Of a stretch of DNA of 64,000 bases, positions 1 to 10,339 are shown one piece after another; the first letter of the stretch is position 1, and every line of letters begins with the position of its first letter. Both the position numbers and the translations under genes were made by a program. Source of the stretch: Ectobius pallidus (lineage: Eukaryota; Arthropoda; Insecta; Blattodea; Ectobiidae). Under the pieces are notes generated by a model, which saw nothing but the letters and a program-made list of their open reading frames with translations, did no database searches and had not been told where the DNA came from. The stretch spans positions 214,342,484 through 214,406,483 of the forward strand of contig CAXKWD010000001.1 of assembly GCA_964059195.1 (NCBI GenBank). The letters run 5' to 3'.

Positions 1-445
1 TTCAGCTACTCTTCGTAGGAATTTCATCTCTATTGTTTCCTGTCCTTTCGTTCAAGTCCAACATTCTGAGTCAAAGAGAATGAGTGGAACAGACATTACT
101 TTGTAAAACTTTAATTGTCTCTTCTTGTATTCTTTAAGGTTCTTACTAATGTTCCACAAAGATTAATAAATTTACCAATCTTCTTAGTCAAGTCTATATT
201 GTATAAGTAAGATATATCATAGCCGAGATAGTTAAAATTTGTAACTTGTTCAATGGTTTTGTTTTCTATAACAATTTTTGATCTTATAGGATACATACCT
301 TTAAATGCTATAACTTTTGTTTTTTCTATAGATATACTCATATTATATAATTTGCATACTTGATTTAACTTGAAAATTGCTGTTTGCAGTGCACCTTCTG
401 ATTCAGCTAAAAGTAGCTGATCATCAGCAAATAGTACTTTTCACT
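1..445 (-). pseudogene. non-LTR retrotransposon reverse transcriptase remnant
   Basis: The minus strand read from about 445 down to 1 encodes the C-terminal half of a LINE reverse transcriptase. It starts with the motif-V segment KVLFADDQLLLAES, where FADD is the catalytic loop. The segment EKTKVIAFKG and the post-catalytic block FNYLGYDISY follow. The open frame ends at about position 111, but a homologous stretch (FYKVMSVPLILFDSECW) continues in another frame towards position 1, so there is at least one frameshift. The left part runs off the window. Similarity to a LINE reverse transcriptase is clear; the clade is not assigned. It is a dead fragment, probably inside intron 1 of amphiphysin. 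Confidence 0.8.
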
Positions 446-1427
446 GATTTTATCCCGCCTTAGACTTTAATTTTTATACTGGTCTGAAACGTTTTATTTT
501 AAACAAATCATGTGTCTGCTTATATTTTCTTGTGAAACCCGTGCGCCAGTTTGATTTTCACACTGTATACACTCGAAAGACGAGAACAGAACTCGCACAG
601 AGACGTACGTGCAAATTGTTCCAAATATCCCTTGCTTGCGAAAACACTTCAGGCGTTAGTTATTATTTTAAGACACTGCATATTCAAGTTTTATGCTTTA
701 CACGTGTGGATAAATGAATGAGTTTGTTAGGTGCGATTAGAGATTCAAAAGCTGCAGCTTTCTGACATTGTGCAGGCACAAGTAAGCAATTCAGAGAAGC
801 CCATAATTGCGTGTGAACGTTTAAAAAGTTGGCTTAGGCCTGTAATACCACCTACACACTGCCAAAGCTGATCGCGATTAGTATACTGATTTAATGAGAG
901 AGCGAGACAGAGAGAGAGAGCGAGACAGAGAGAGAAAATGATTCTGATAATAGTGTTTTTGGATTCTGTGGATATTCAGATTAGCGATCCTGTGTAACAC
1001 AACATTTAAAAGAAATTCTAATACTCTATAGGTAACACAATAACTGAAGGGCAACCAGTTGGCACATTTCAAAGGGAGGTCAAACTACAAAGAAGCTAGC
1101 CTATGCCCTAATAATTGCCGCCTACGGTGTTCTCAGGTACTTACAAAAATTTAAACTGACAAACCTTTAGAAAAATTCAGAACAAAATTTAAAGATTTTG
1201 AAAGGAGAAGGTACCTAGGTATATACAAAAATAGGTTCATACATTTTTTAGGGAAATATTTACACATTTATTAATATTTTGTTTAAAATGTGTCTTTCAT
1301 AGGAGTAATATTCGTTAATAAGAATTTTAAAAAAAGGGTTAGAAAAAAAATTGCATTATGAAAACTTTAGGGTAAAATATCTCCGAACTTACTTTTTGTT
1401 ACATAATTCCTTCAACCACTTGCCCCT
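446..1427. other. AT-rich stretch without a recognised gene
   Basis: I see no exon-like open frame with splice sites here. A purine-rich GAGA/GACAGA microsatellite lies at about 894-938. By position this is probably intron of amphiphysin (inference). Confidence 0.5.
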
Positions 1428-1760
1428 TCAATTACAATGGTAAAAGGTAAAGTGATCCCTATACAGGCCATGGAGGCCCAGAGGGTTCCAGGAGGTTGAG
1501 GCTCCCAGATGTTTGGACATTCGGCACATGAAGGTGGTAAGGTTGTCAGCCTTACGCACCGGCCGCCTTTACCCCCAGGATTGCTCCTGGTACTCATTTC
1601 TGTTAGAGGCTGAGTCGACCCCAGGGCCAAAGTGCCACCAGAAGGATTAGGCCAATTTAAAAATCTCAACGACCTCATCGGGAATCGAACCCGCGACCTT
1701 CCGGTTTGTAGCGCAGCGAATCCATCACTACGCTACGGCGTACCCCGTCAATTACAATGG
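1428..1760 (-). mobile_element. SINE, family S2, full length with target-site duplication
   Basis: The 13-bp direct repeat TCAATTACAATGG stands at 1428-1440 and 1748-1760 and bounds a 307-bp insert. On the minus strand the insert begins with a tRNA-like head holding a box-B sequence (GGTTCGATTCC) near 1685-1695. It ends in a tail running into GGGATCACTTTACC. A second, 5'-shortened copy in the opposite orientation lies at 8883-9192. The tRNA-like head and duplication identify a SINE; the family name is mine. Confidence 0.9.
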
Positions 1761-2094
1761 GCCATGCATAAAGTAAAACAGATTAATGCATGCATCACTT
1801 ATGGTTGCTACAGCAACATATGACAGAATTACAGAATTTGCAAAGCGAATATTCTTCTTGTTCAAACGTTCCATATCTAAAAACATCCTTGAACATTTCG
1901 TATTTGACGTTCTTAATCTGCCTCCCTAGTAATATTCCAGACAGAATGAGAGAGGGCATCACGGTCAGATGTCGCTCGCGGGCCGAAAGTTGAAGAACCC
2001 GGTCTACGTAATTATTTCCTGATTATATAACAAGCATGCAGAATGATGGTACACAGCCATATCATTCTTTCTTTCTTTCTTTACCTTAGTTTTA

Positions 2095-2415
2095 CCTCTC
2101 CCTTTTAGGGACATTTACAAGCGACCCACGCCGCCCGGGTCTACAGGGTCGCAACCTGTCAGGAGAGGGATTATCTATGGTTATCTATACTTTTTTGACC
2201 AGACAAGGACATGGAGGGCCTCCCCGGATAAGTGATCAGCCCAATGCCGAGGCCACCTCCGAGACAACACGAACACATAGGACGAGACACCTCAACCACG
2301 CCTTCATTCTGAACATGGCGAGGATGGGATGAAAATGATGACGGCCAAATGATATCCGGGGACCACAAGGGTCTAAAGTCATCCGACATTTGTCTTATAG
2401 GCGAGGAAAAAACCC
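2095..2415 (-). repeat. dispersed repeat, family S5
   Basis: This interval shares blocks with 18796-19490 in the opposite orientation. The shared blocks are the ones around GGACTTTAGACCC/CCCCGGATATC and around GGAGGTGGCC/GGGCTGATCAC. No duplication or promoter boxes could be assigned with certainty. It is probably another SINE-like or short dispersed repeat. A short TTTC microsatellite lies just to the left, near 2067-2083. Confidence 0.6.
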
Positions 2416-2547
2416 CACAGCAATATCATACTCTACATAAATACAACATAAATAATACTAAAACTGCCTACACTTTTAACTGAAATTTTCAATGATTCTG
2501 AAAAAATAATCTAGTTCAGTAATTGCTCGTTTACCATTCCTCTGAAC

Positions 2548-2958
2548 TTAATGGCAATTGAGAATATTATAGGAGAAAAATTCCTCCGGCACTGGGACTT
2601 GAACCCAGGACCTTTGGCTATTCGCGCCAATGCTCTACCAACTGTGCAAAGCCGGAGCTCAATTCACAGCACCAGATAGAACCTCTCTCCTATGACTAAT
2701 TGCCCTAATGGTCTACCTCACAGACAGACAAGTTATGTCATATGCAAGTTATGTCATAGGAGAGAGGTTCTATCTGGTGCTGTGAATTGAGCTCCGGCTT
2801 AGCACAGTTGGTAGAGCATTGGCGCGAATAGCCAAAGGTCCTGGGTTCAAGTCCCAGTGCCGGAGGAATTTTTCTCCTATAATATTCTCATGTAGTGTCC
2901 AACAGAGACAATAATCTGTGGTTCATGATTGCTTATATATCTATCTTTAATGGCAATT
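2548..2958. mobile_element. inverted (head-to-head) SINE S1 dimer inside one target-site duplication
   Basis: The 12-bp sequence TTAATGGCAATT occurs at 2548-2559 and 2947-2958. Between the two lie two copies of one tRNA-derived SINE in opposite orientations. The minus-strand copy is about 2560-2693 and the plus-strand copy about 2755-2946, with arms of roughly 130 bp that are almost identical reverse complements. The spacer of about 60 bp resembles the SINE-adjacent segment of the longer copy at 7388-7690. Each copy has a tRNA-like head with GGTAGAGCATTGG (box-A side) and GGGTTCAAGTCCC (box B). Only the plus copy has the 3' tail ending TATATATCTATC; the minus copy lacks it. Confidence 0.9.
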
Positions 2959-2959
2959 A

Positions 2960-4340
2960 TAAACCTCACATACTTCCATACAAGGATTGATTACACATGT
3001 TTCTACTGTAGTGCTGCGCTTATGTATTAAGAATTAGAGTAGATATTAATTCAAAGGAAACGAGAATATAGCAGCTGTTAGGATTTGAATGTGCGCGCAT
3101 TTGTTTTTGTTTATTTACTTTTTGTTCTCTAAGGATCCAATAAAGCTCCCCTCCTAATAATTCCCTTTGAAATTTTGTCTCTGAGAATAAAGGCGATTTT
3201 CCGGCTCCTTTCCTCAATTTTTGGGACCTTTTCTGTTTTTTTTTTTTTTTAATTTATTTATTCAGCTGCGTTTATACTTCCCTTACCTGCGAGGCCATAA
3301 TCAGGTGTTCGGATGAGTAGGGTAGGCCATGGAACTAATGATTGTCAATTGTTTCTATTGTTGGCGTATTTTTATGGAGCAAAATTCAACAGATATTAAT
3401 TTAAGGAAATGGTGAAGATGTTTCATGGTATGTAAATATACAATTCGGCATTTGCCTTTACGACTGGGGAAACCATGGAGGAGGGGAAAAGAAAAGGAGG
3501 AAAAAAACCTATGTCAAATTGGCCGGCTACGGGATTTGATGCTGGGACCTCCCAAATGCGAGTCCAAGACGTTCTCGGTAACCTCGCTCGGTCTTATTAT
3601 TTTTCCCCCTCTCTCTCCATTTGGCATATATCCCCTTTTACTTGTAGGCCATGTACTTTCACATCATATTTTATATTACTTACATTATAGGCCTATCATT
3701 GTTGAACCCCTTACCCAATATTTTAAGATCAACTTTCAGTTAATTTCTTCTAATCAAAAAGTGCAAAGAAAAAAGGACGCAGACAGATTCGGTTTACCGG
3801 TACCGGGTGCAGGAAATTCATGTCACCATGATAGCATGAATAGGAAATGGGTTAAAAACACCATCGTGCAATAAATACACAAATAGTAAAATAGGCCTAC
3901 GTTGACAATCGTAAACGACTGAGAAAAAGAAAACAACGGAATATCAACATACCGGAGTTAAATGTCGCATTCCTCCACTCAACAGGTAGAAAATAACCGG
4001 CTATTACAGTACGTGCAATTATATTACGCGGCATGCAAACGAGTGACCTGACATCATCCTCGCGCCCATGTGGGATCGGCTCCAACAAGAATACTATGTA
4101 TTCCATACTAAGCCTCTTGTTTATCGTAGTTGTTCCATTGATATTTTAAAACAACCTGGAGAGCTAAACCGTGGCTAAACCAAAATTAAGACCGATGTTT
4201 AAGCTTTTACTAACTCCTCGGACAAATTACAAACCAATAACGGACTGCAAAGTAAACCGTTCATATAATGATTAGGCCCACATTTTTTTTATTAACATCT
4301 TCCCATAACTATGGGTTGCCTTCAGAGACAAAGAGTTTTA
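2960..4340. other. no gene recognised; tRNA-like repeat fragment near 3520-3605
   Basis: A T-run lies at about 3237-3250. At 3520-3605 a short segment beginning near GGCCGGCTACGGGATTTGA resembles the tRNA-like part of the composite element at 9602-10322, so it is probably a decayed SINE-like piece. The open frames across 3425-4106 show no domain I recognise and no codon pattern that sets them apart. Confidence 0.45.
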
Positions 4341-4349
4341 AAAAAAAGT

Positions 4350-4867
4350 GCGTGGAACGCCAAGCGGCAGAAGTGAAACTTGTTTTAATTTTTGGATTTT
4401 TTCAATTTTGGATTATTGGATTTTTTCAATTTTGGATTTGTGAACTTTTTAATATTGGGGTTTTGGACTTTTTAAATTTTTTATATTTTAATTTTTTTAA
4501 CTCTGGAATTTTGGATTTTTTAATTTCTTATTTTATAAATTTTAGATCTTTGAATTTTTTTCGGATTTTTTAATTTTCGATTTTTTATTTTTGGATTTTT
4601 GTTTTTAAATTTTGGATCTTTGAATTTTCTTATTTTTTGGGTTTTTAATTTTGGATTTTTAGATTTTTTAAATTTTGGATTCTTTAATTTATAATTTTTG
4701 GATGTTTTAAATTTTGGATAAGCCTATTCATTGAGTTTATTGTTTTCTATGCAGTCCGTTGCACTAATTTCGTGACGATCTTGAGCGTAACACTAATTTC
4801 GTGATGATTTTGAGCGTTACACAAGCTCTCGATTTACCCCTACCGCGGCTAAAGAAGTTTCACTTCA
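4350..4867 (+). mobile_element. MITE with internal AT-rich minisatellite, copy 1
   Basis: A short inverted repeat GAAGTGAAACTT (about 4368-4379) and AAGTTTCACTTC (about 4856-4867) brackets the core. Next to the left one is a unique flank containing GTGCGTGGAACGCC. From about 4385 to 4720 the core is a degenerate tandem array of 12-15-bp units of the type GGATTTTTTAATTTT. The right part holds two direct copies of about 30 bp (CACTAATTTCGTGA, 4775-4830) and ends in CTACCGCGGCTAAAG. The same arrangement in the opposite orientation occurs at 34140-34737. No coding capacity. Confidence 0.8.
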
Positions 4868-5994
4868 AAACTAATTTAACATTCATAGAAGTGGGAATAA
4901 ATTTAACAAAAAAGATCATGCAAGATTAGAAACCTTAACAACATACAGAGTTTTAATGAATAACACCGAAATATGTTACCTGTGTATAGAGCAAACAATA
5001 ACAAAAAACATTTATTACGAGATTTTTGTTCTATGGATTCAATTTTTCCTGTTACAGCATAAAATCTCCCAGGACATGGCCGTCATTGACGTCTAACATT
5101 TGAAAAAAATGCAAAACAAAGGAACTTCGTTGTTAACAATGGAGTTATGAATAACGGAAAAAATGCAGTGGCGGCCAATCAAGTGATTAATCGGTAAATT
5201 TGGCAGATTATAGTAACACTAAATTACGACATTTAAGAACCAGGTTTTGATCGGTCTCTAAGAAGGCATGAAGTCAATTTTATGAAATTTGTAGCCATAT
5301 TTCGCTTCGTTATTGACTTATGACTTTATGAGCACCAAATCGTAATGACTGTAGCATATACATTTTACGCCATAGAGAAAACATCTAATAAAAGTGGCTT
5401 GTCTACTCCCCTGTATACACAGGTAAAATATTTCGGTGTTTTTCATTAACACCCTGTATATCATGATTTATATTTCTTCCTTAATATGACTATCTATTAT
5501 GTAAATTTTACAGTAATTTAAATTTGGAATCCAGTTATTTTCCGTTATGTTATTAAAAATTCAAGGCATTGTATCCTATAGAATATGCATTTAAAGGATC
5601 GAACGAGTTATAACGCCATTTTTAATTTTTCATCTGCACCATAGGTACAACAGTTGGGACTTTAACTTTTTAGACAGCTTTAGCTAAAAATAGAACTCCT
5701 AACACAAGACACACTAGGGAAAATAAATTTGCACGAATTTCGTTCTCGCAAATATATCAATAAACTCGTAATTTGTAGTGGGATTACCTATGATAAAAAC
5801 AGAAAATTTTAAGATTACGCATTTTTAGGTGTTAAATTTCTCACTCTGGTTGCAAAAATCGCTATTACTTCGTGGTTGAAAACCTTTGTCTAAACCATTC
5901 CGTATGTTGGCAGCCATGCACCAGAAATTCAATAACCTCTTGCCTGCGCATGTGCATATGCAGCGGTAGGTGGTACGGTAGCACTACACAACAA
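4868..5994. other. no gene recognised
   Basis: AT-rich sequence with no supported exon. The open frames near 5865-6165 lie in repeat sequence. A hAT-like terminal motif (GCAGTGGCGGCC) stands alone near 5166, without a visible partner end. Confidence 0.4.
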
Positions 5995-6165
5995 TATACT
6001 AACTCCGTGGCGCTAACATCCCAGAAGGGACAAGGCCTACCACCCGACCGCTGCGTCATCTACCATAGGCAGATGGCAGGATTGGGGGGCACGTGGTCAG
6101 CATGCCGACACCTAGGGTCGTTAATGGTGGTTTCCATGACCGGACACAACAATATGGTTCCATAA
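5995..6165. repeat. SINE family S4 fragment
   Basis: The interval around 6015-6150 (AGAAGGGACAAGGCCTACC, GGCAGATGGCAGGA, TTAATGGTGGTTTCCATGACC) matches the body of the complete S4 copy at 62129-62446. The tRNA-like head of the family is missing here, so it is a truncated copy. Confidence 0.75.
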
Positions 6166-6169
6166 AATA

Positions 6170-7380
6170 TATTCGCTCTTACGGGCTTGTCTCGCAAACA
6201 TACCTGTTCACAAAATGAAATATTCCTTTTACCACGTGTATTATAAGTAACTAATCAACTGTTTAAAACTGGCATAGGGAAACGTACTGTAATGTGCAAA
6301 CATATTTTTAGCTATTTTAATCGTTGGGTATATTTAATCTTCATATTGACAGATTGCAGAGTGGATGGGATATAACAAAATTCAAGGGGACAGATGAAAT
6401 TAAAGTAAGTACAAACACTACACCTTTTATTATAATAGCTTTTAGAAATTGCAAAGTTAGTTATGGAAGAAAATTCCACCGTTCTTTATCATTAACACAC
6501 GCCGATAAATACATCACGATTCACGAAACATCATTAGCATCCGTCCAAAAAGGCCTCTGCGCAAAGATTAATACAACAGCACATTCTAAAGACTATGGTC
6601 TATGATGAGATTAATGAAATTCCGCGAAAGGTTTACTTCTTTTATTTTTTTAACTTGGAAGGAAGCCCATCGTCTTTTTCAAACATGGAGGATTGCCATA
6701 ATGGACAAAGCATAATGAAAACAACATGTTCGTAAAGCAAAACAAAATTACTATAATTAATACTCTGATGTGAACGACATAACTTGGCGATCTACCCTTA
6801 ATATTCCAGTGTAAAGTACACGAATGTATTGCGGTATGCGCAATCAGGTGTCTCAGCTTCATTCAAAGTCGCACTATTCACGAGGCAAGTTTGTGTATGA
6901 AATCAGTAGCTTATAACTACGGTACCCTTCAGATAATTTTTACGAAAAAATATATTAAAAAAAAAAGGTTTAGCTCTTGGTATAAGCACGTCATGCATAA
7001 AATTTAAACAAAGCCGTTAGAACAGTTTTCGAGAACAACGAAATTTTCTTCATGAAAAGTGGCATTAAAAGTAGGAGATAGTCGTCCCCAATCTTCCTGT
7101 CACATCCCTAGAAGGCAACTAGCCCAAATATAAAATTTTGTTTTCACACGATTTTTCAGTCTGGACACAGACACACAGAGAAGTTTCTGAGAATAGTATT
7201 TTTGGATTCAGGGGACCTCGACGCGTGTGTTTATGTTAAAAATTCAATTTCGGGGGGGGGGCGAACACAGTATTTCGTCTATTTACAGTACGGGCAGAGA
7301 AGTAAAAAGTAGCCCAAAAGAGTTTTTCAATAAAAATAGTCTACTGTAAGGATAATTCGATCAAACAGCGTATACGTATA
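6170..7380. other. no gene recognised
   Basis: No exon-like frame with splice sites or known domain was found. A run of G at about 7252-7261 is the only notable simple sequence. Confidence 0.4.
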
Positions 7381-7384
7381 TAAG

Positions 7385-7790
7385 CTTTCATGAACCACAG
7401 ATTATTGTCTCCGTTGGACATCACATGAGAATATTATAGGAGAAAAATTCCTCCGACACTGGGACTTGAACCCAGGACCTTTGGCTATTCGCGCCAATGC
7501 TCTACCAACTGAGCTAAGCCGGAGTTCAACCCACAGCGCCGGATGGAACCTCTCTCCTATGACTGATTGCCCTAATGGTCTACCTCACAGACAGACAAGT
7601 TATGTCATATACAGTACTGTGAGGCACACTAATTAGTGATTTTTGTGACCGGGCTCCCACTGTTATTGTACAGTTGACATTCAAGATAGATATATAAGCT
7701 TTCATGAACCACAGATTATTGTCTCTGTTGGACATCACATGAGAATATTATAGGAGAAAAATTCCTCCGACACTGGGACTTGAATTTACT
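7385..7790 (-). mobile_element. SINE S1 with a partial direct duplicate behind it
   Basis: A minus-orientation S1 SINE covers about 7388-7560, with the box-B complement (GGGACTTGAACCC) near 7462-7474 and the D-arm complement near 7497-7515. Further family sequence extends to about 7690. From 7691 the segment from AAGCTTTCATGAACCACAG to GGGACTTGAA repeats with only one or two changes, then stops abruptly at about 7786. The second unit is therefore a truncated direct copy, either a second insertion into the same AT-rich tail or an unequal duplication. Confidence 0.85.
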
Positions 7791-8882
7791 CTAAGTGGCC
7801 AGTTTTATATTTTTTATTTTAAATTTATTTTAAATTTTTTTAGTATTCTTTCTACCTATTCAAATCCCCCCCCCCCCCGAAAAAAATTTCTGCTCCGCCA
7901 CTGGTGTACATAAACTGGTTAATACAATCTTCCTGAACTACCGGTAAATATCGAGGTGCATTAAAGAAAAATGTTCACTGAAATACTGCTACTTTTAGCA
8001 GTTTTAGCCATTTTTAATTTTTAACTTCTAATTTAGCTATTTTCAGGTTTTATAAGATTGGGCTATGACTGCCATGACAATGAAACGGATAATTATGTTA
8101 AAACATCGCAGTTAGCTGGCAAGGAACAAAATAGTTTAAAACCTAAGAATCCGGGCTCTGCTTACCACTGCATACCTCCTAACTCAATATTTAAGTGGTT
8201 TCTTGATTTTTTATTTTTTATTAGTGTGCACATATAAGCATATCATTAAGTCCTTTTATAAAAATATTTTACAAAACTCGAAATTTCCCTTTGCGAAAAA
8301 AAAAAATCGCTCCAAAACAGAAAATTTCGCAGAATTACAACATTTTATGTTATTTTCGCGAGTGTAAAACAACAATCTTTCGGTCTAGAAGTATTTGAAA
8401 CGAAATGCTTTCACTTTATTATCGGCAGTAACCACAATTCGTGAATCTGCCAGTCACAAAAACTAGATATTTGTAAGCATCTATCATTAAACAAATGACT
8501 TCAATAGAAGCGAAATGGCATGCTGTACAAATTACCATAACTACGCCCACACGTTCACAAACATCACGGCCATTTACGGTGCACGCCAACTTATTTTCCT
8601 TGACGTACCATGAAGTTTTGCACGTACCGTAGTCCAAACACGTAGATGTCAGCTGTGTTGTCAATCGTAAACTAAAGGGTGTGGTCACTATACGGCCTTT
8701 TAAAAATAATCTAAAGTATTTTAAAGATATAAATAGCCCTGAGTCCAATGGTGACTCAATGATTATTACATGGAACTGAACGCGTATTTCCTTACATTAC
8801 GTAATATCCTTTTACAATAAAGCCTTCAAATGCAATGTTTTCAATTTTAAAGGTAACCCAATACTTTTAATTTTCCGTAAAC
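7791..8882. other. no gene recognised; lone hAT-type end
   Basis: A C-run near 7867-7879 is followed by TCCGCCACTG at about 7900-7909. That resembles the end of hAT-type MITEs, but no matching opposite end was seen. The 109-codon minus-strand frame at 8419-8748 shows no domain I recognise. Confidence 0.4.
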
Positions 8883-9192
8883 AGTGGAAATATTTCGCTG
8901 CGCTACAAACCGGAAGGTCGCGAGTTCGATTCCCGGTGAGGTCGTTGGCGTATTTCAATTGGCCTAATCCTTCTGGTAGCACTATGGCCCTGGGGTCGAC
9001 TCAGCCTCTAACAGAAATGAGTACCAGGAGCAATCCTGCTGGGAAGTAAAGTCGGCCGGTGAGTAGACTGACAACCTTACCACCTTCACGTCCCGAATGT
9101 CCAAAATCTGGGAGCCTCAACCTCCTGGAACACTCTGGGCCAACATGGTCTTTATAGGGATCACTTTACTTTACTTTTAGTGGAAATATTTC
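8883..9192 (+). mobile_element. SINE family S2, 5'-shortened, with target-site duplication
   Basis: The 14-bp repeat AGTGGAAATATTTC at 8883-8896 and 9179-9192 bounds a 282-bp insert. The insert starts inside the tRNA-like head (GCTGCGCTACAAACC, then box B GAGTTCGATTCCC) and ends in GGGATCACTTTACTTTACTT. It is the same family as 1441-1747 on the other strand. The missing first part of the head indicates 5' truncation. Confidence 0.9.
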
Positions 9193-9497
9193 ATAGACTT
9201 TTTAGTTCATGAATTAGTGACCAATCCAGATTAAGCATAAATGTGGGAATTCGACCATCGCAAGTGTCTATCATTATAATTGTATCGTTTTATAGGCCTA
9301 TTATCACTTTCATTTTATTGCACTACGTCCGATAGCTTTTTTGCGTAAATTCACAAGGACTGAATACTGAAACATACACCTATAGCTTCTTTGATCAAAA
9401 ACAATAATTGAACACAGCGATTTCGTACGGGCTATTATATAAATTGTATACAGGCAAAATGAGATGCCGATATGTGTAATTAATTATGTGTGGTGAA

Positions 9498-9499
<2 letters not shown>

Positions 9500-9558
<59 letters not shown>

Positions 9559-9592
9559 AATACTAATAATAATAATAATAATAATAATAATA
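9500..9592. repeat. AAT/ATA trinucleotide microsatellite
   Basis: About 90 bp of nearly pure AAT units with two ACT interruptions. It abuts the left duplication of the next element. Confidence 0.95.
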
Positions 9593-10334
9593 CAATATTA
9601 ACAAAATAAAGTAAACTGATGTAACAAAGTGCTAGAATGATTTTTTTAATCAGTTATAATTGCGCTTATATGCAGAAAATAAGGTTTTGTTTTTAATTGA
9701 TTTCCGAGTTGAGCTCCAGATTGATTCAATAACCAGGGTTTACAAAAGAACAAAAGTCTAGAGAAAAAAAGACTAAAATTGTCCACCATCAGCAGAACTA
9801 TACAGATGTGTGATATCTTGTCAATCGCACACTTACATAAGACACATAAATATATATGTATACCATTGGCCGGCCACGGGATTTGAACCATGGTCCTCCA
9901 GAATGCCAGTCCAAGACATTACCATCTCGGCCACTTCGCTCAGTTTAGCGGTCTAGTTTGATAAGCGTATGTGAAGGAATAGTGTTATTTGTCATAGCTA
10001 ATTGTATTGCAACTTCCAAAGCCGTATATGAACACTGTAAAAACAATGTTTTCATGATAACTGATTCGCATTTGATAAATTTTTTTCCAATATTTTACCA
10101 TAAATTAGGCACTAAATTGGGCTTTAATCCGATACCGGTCAACCGTTTTGTTCCAATATCATTAGGTTTCTTCCCATTTACATTATACATGCGTTTACCA
10201 AGTTTCATGAAAATCCGATAAAGCGTATGAGAGTTATCGCGCGTACAGACACACAGACGGACGGACAAACATTTTCCCGTCTCGCATTCAATCTCATCAA
10301 GTACCATACTGGCACTTAATAAATACAATATTAA
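9590..10334 (-). mobile_element. composite tRNA-containing element, family B, copy with one tandem unit
   Basis: The 12-bp direct repeat ATACAATATTAA at 9590-9601 and 10323-10334 bounds a 721-bp insert. The ends are GTAACAAAGTGCTAG (left) and ACTGGCACTTAATAA (right); the two share a short inverted AAGTGC/GCACTT core. In the middle, on the minus strand, lies a tRNA-like segment (9868-9945). To its right is one copy of a unit of about 150 bp running through CCGGTCAACCGTTTTG and AAAATCCGATAAAGCG. Related copies are at 22905-23937 (four units), 37006-38393 (five units) and 57932-58440 (one unit). Confidence 0.85.
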
Positions 10335-10339
10335 TAGCA

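Noticed and set aside
1412..1678. 88-codon minus-strand frame
   Set aside because: It lies in the body of the S2 SINE; similar predicted peptides come from repeat copies.
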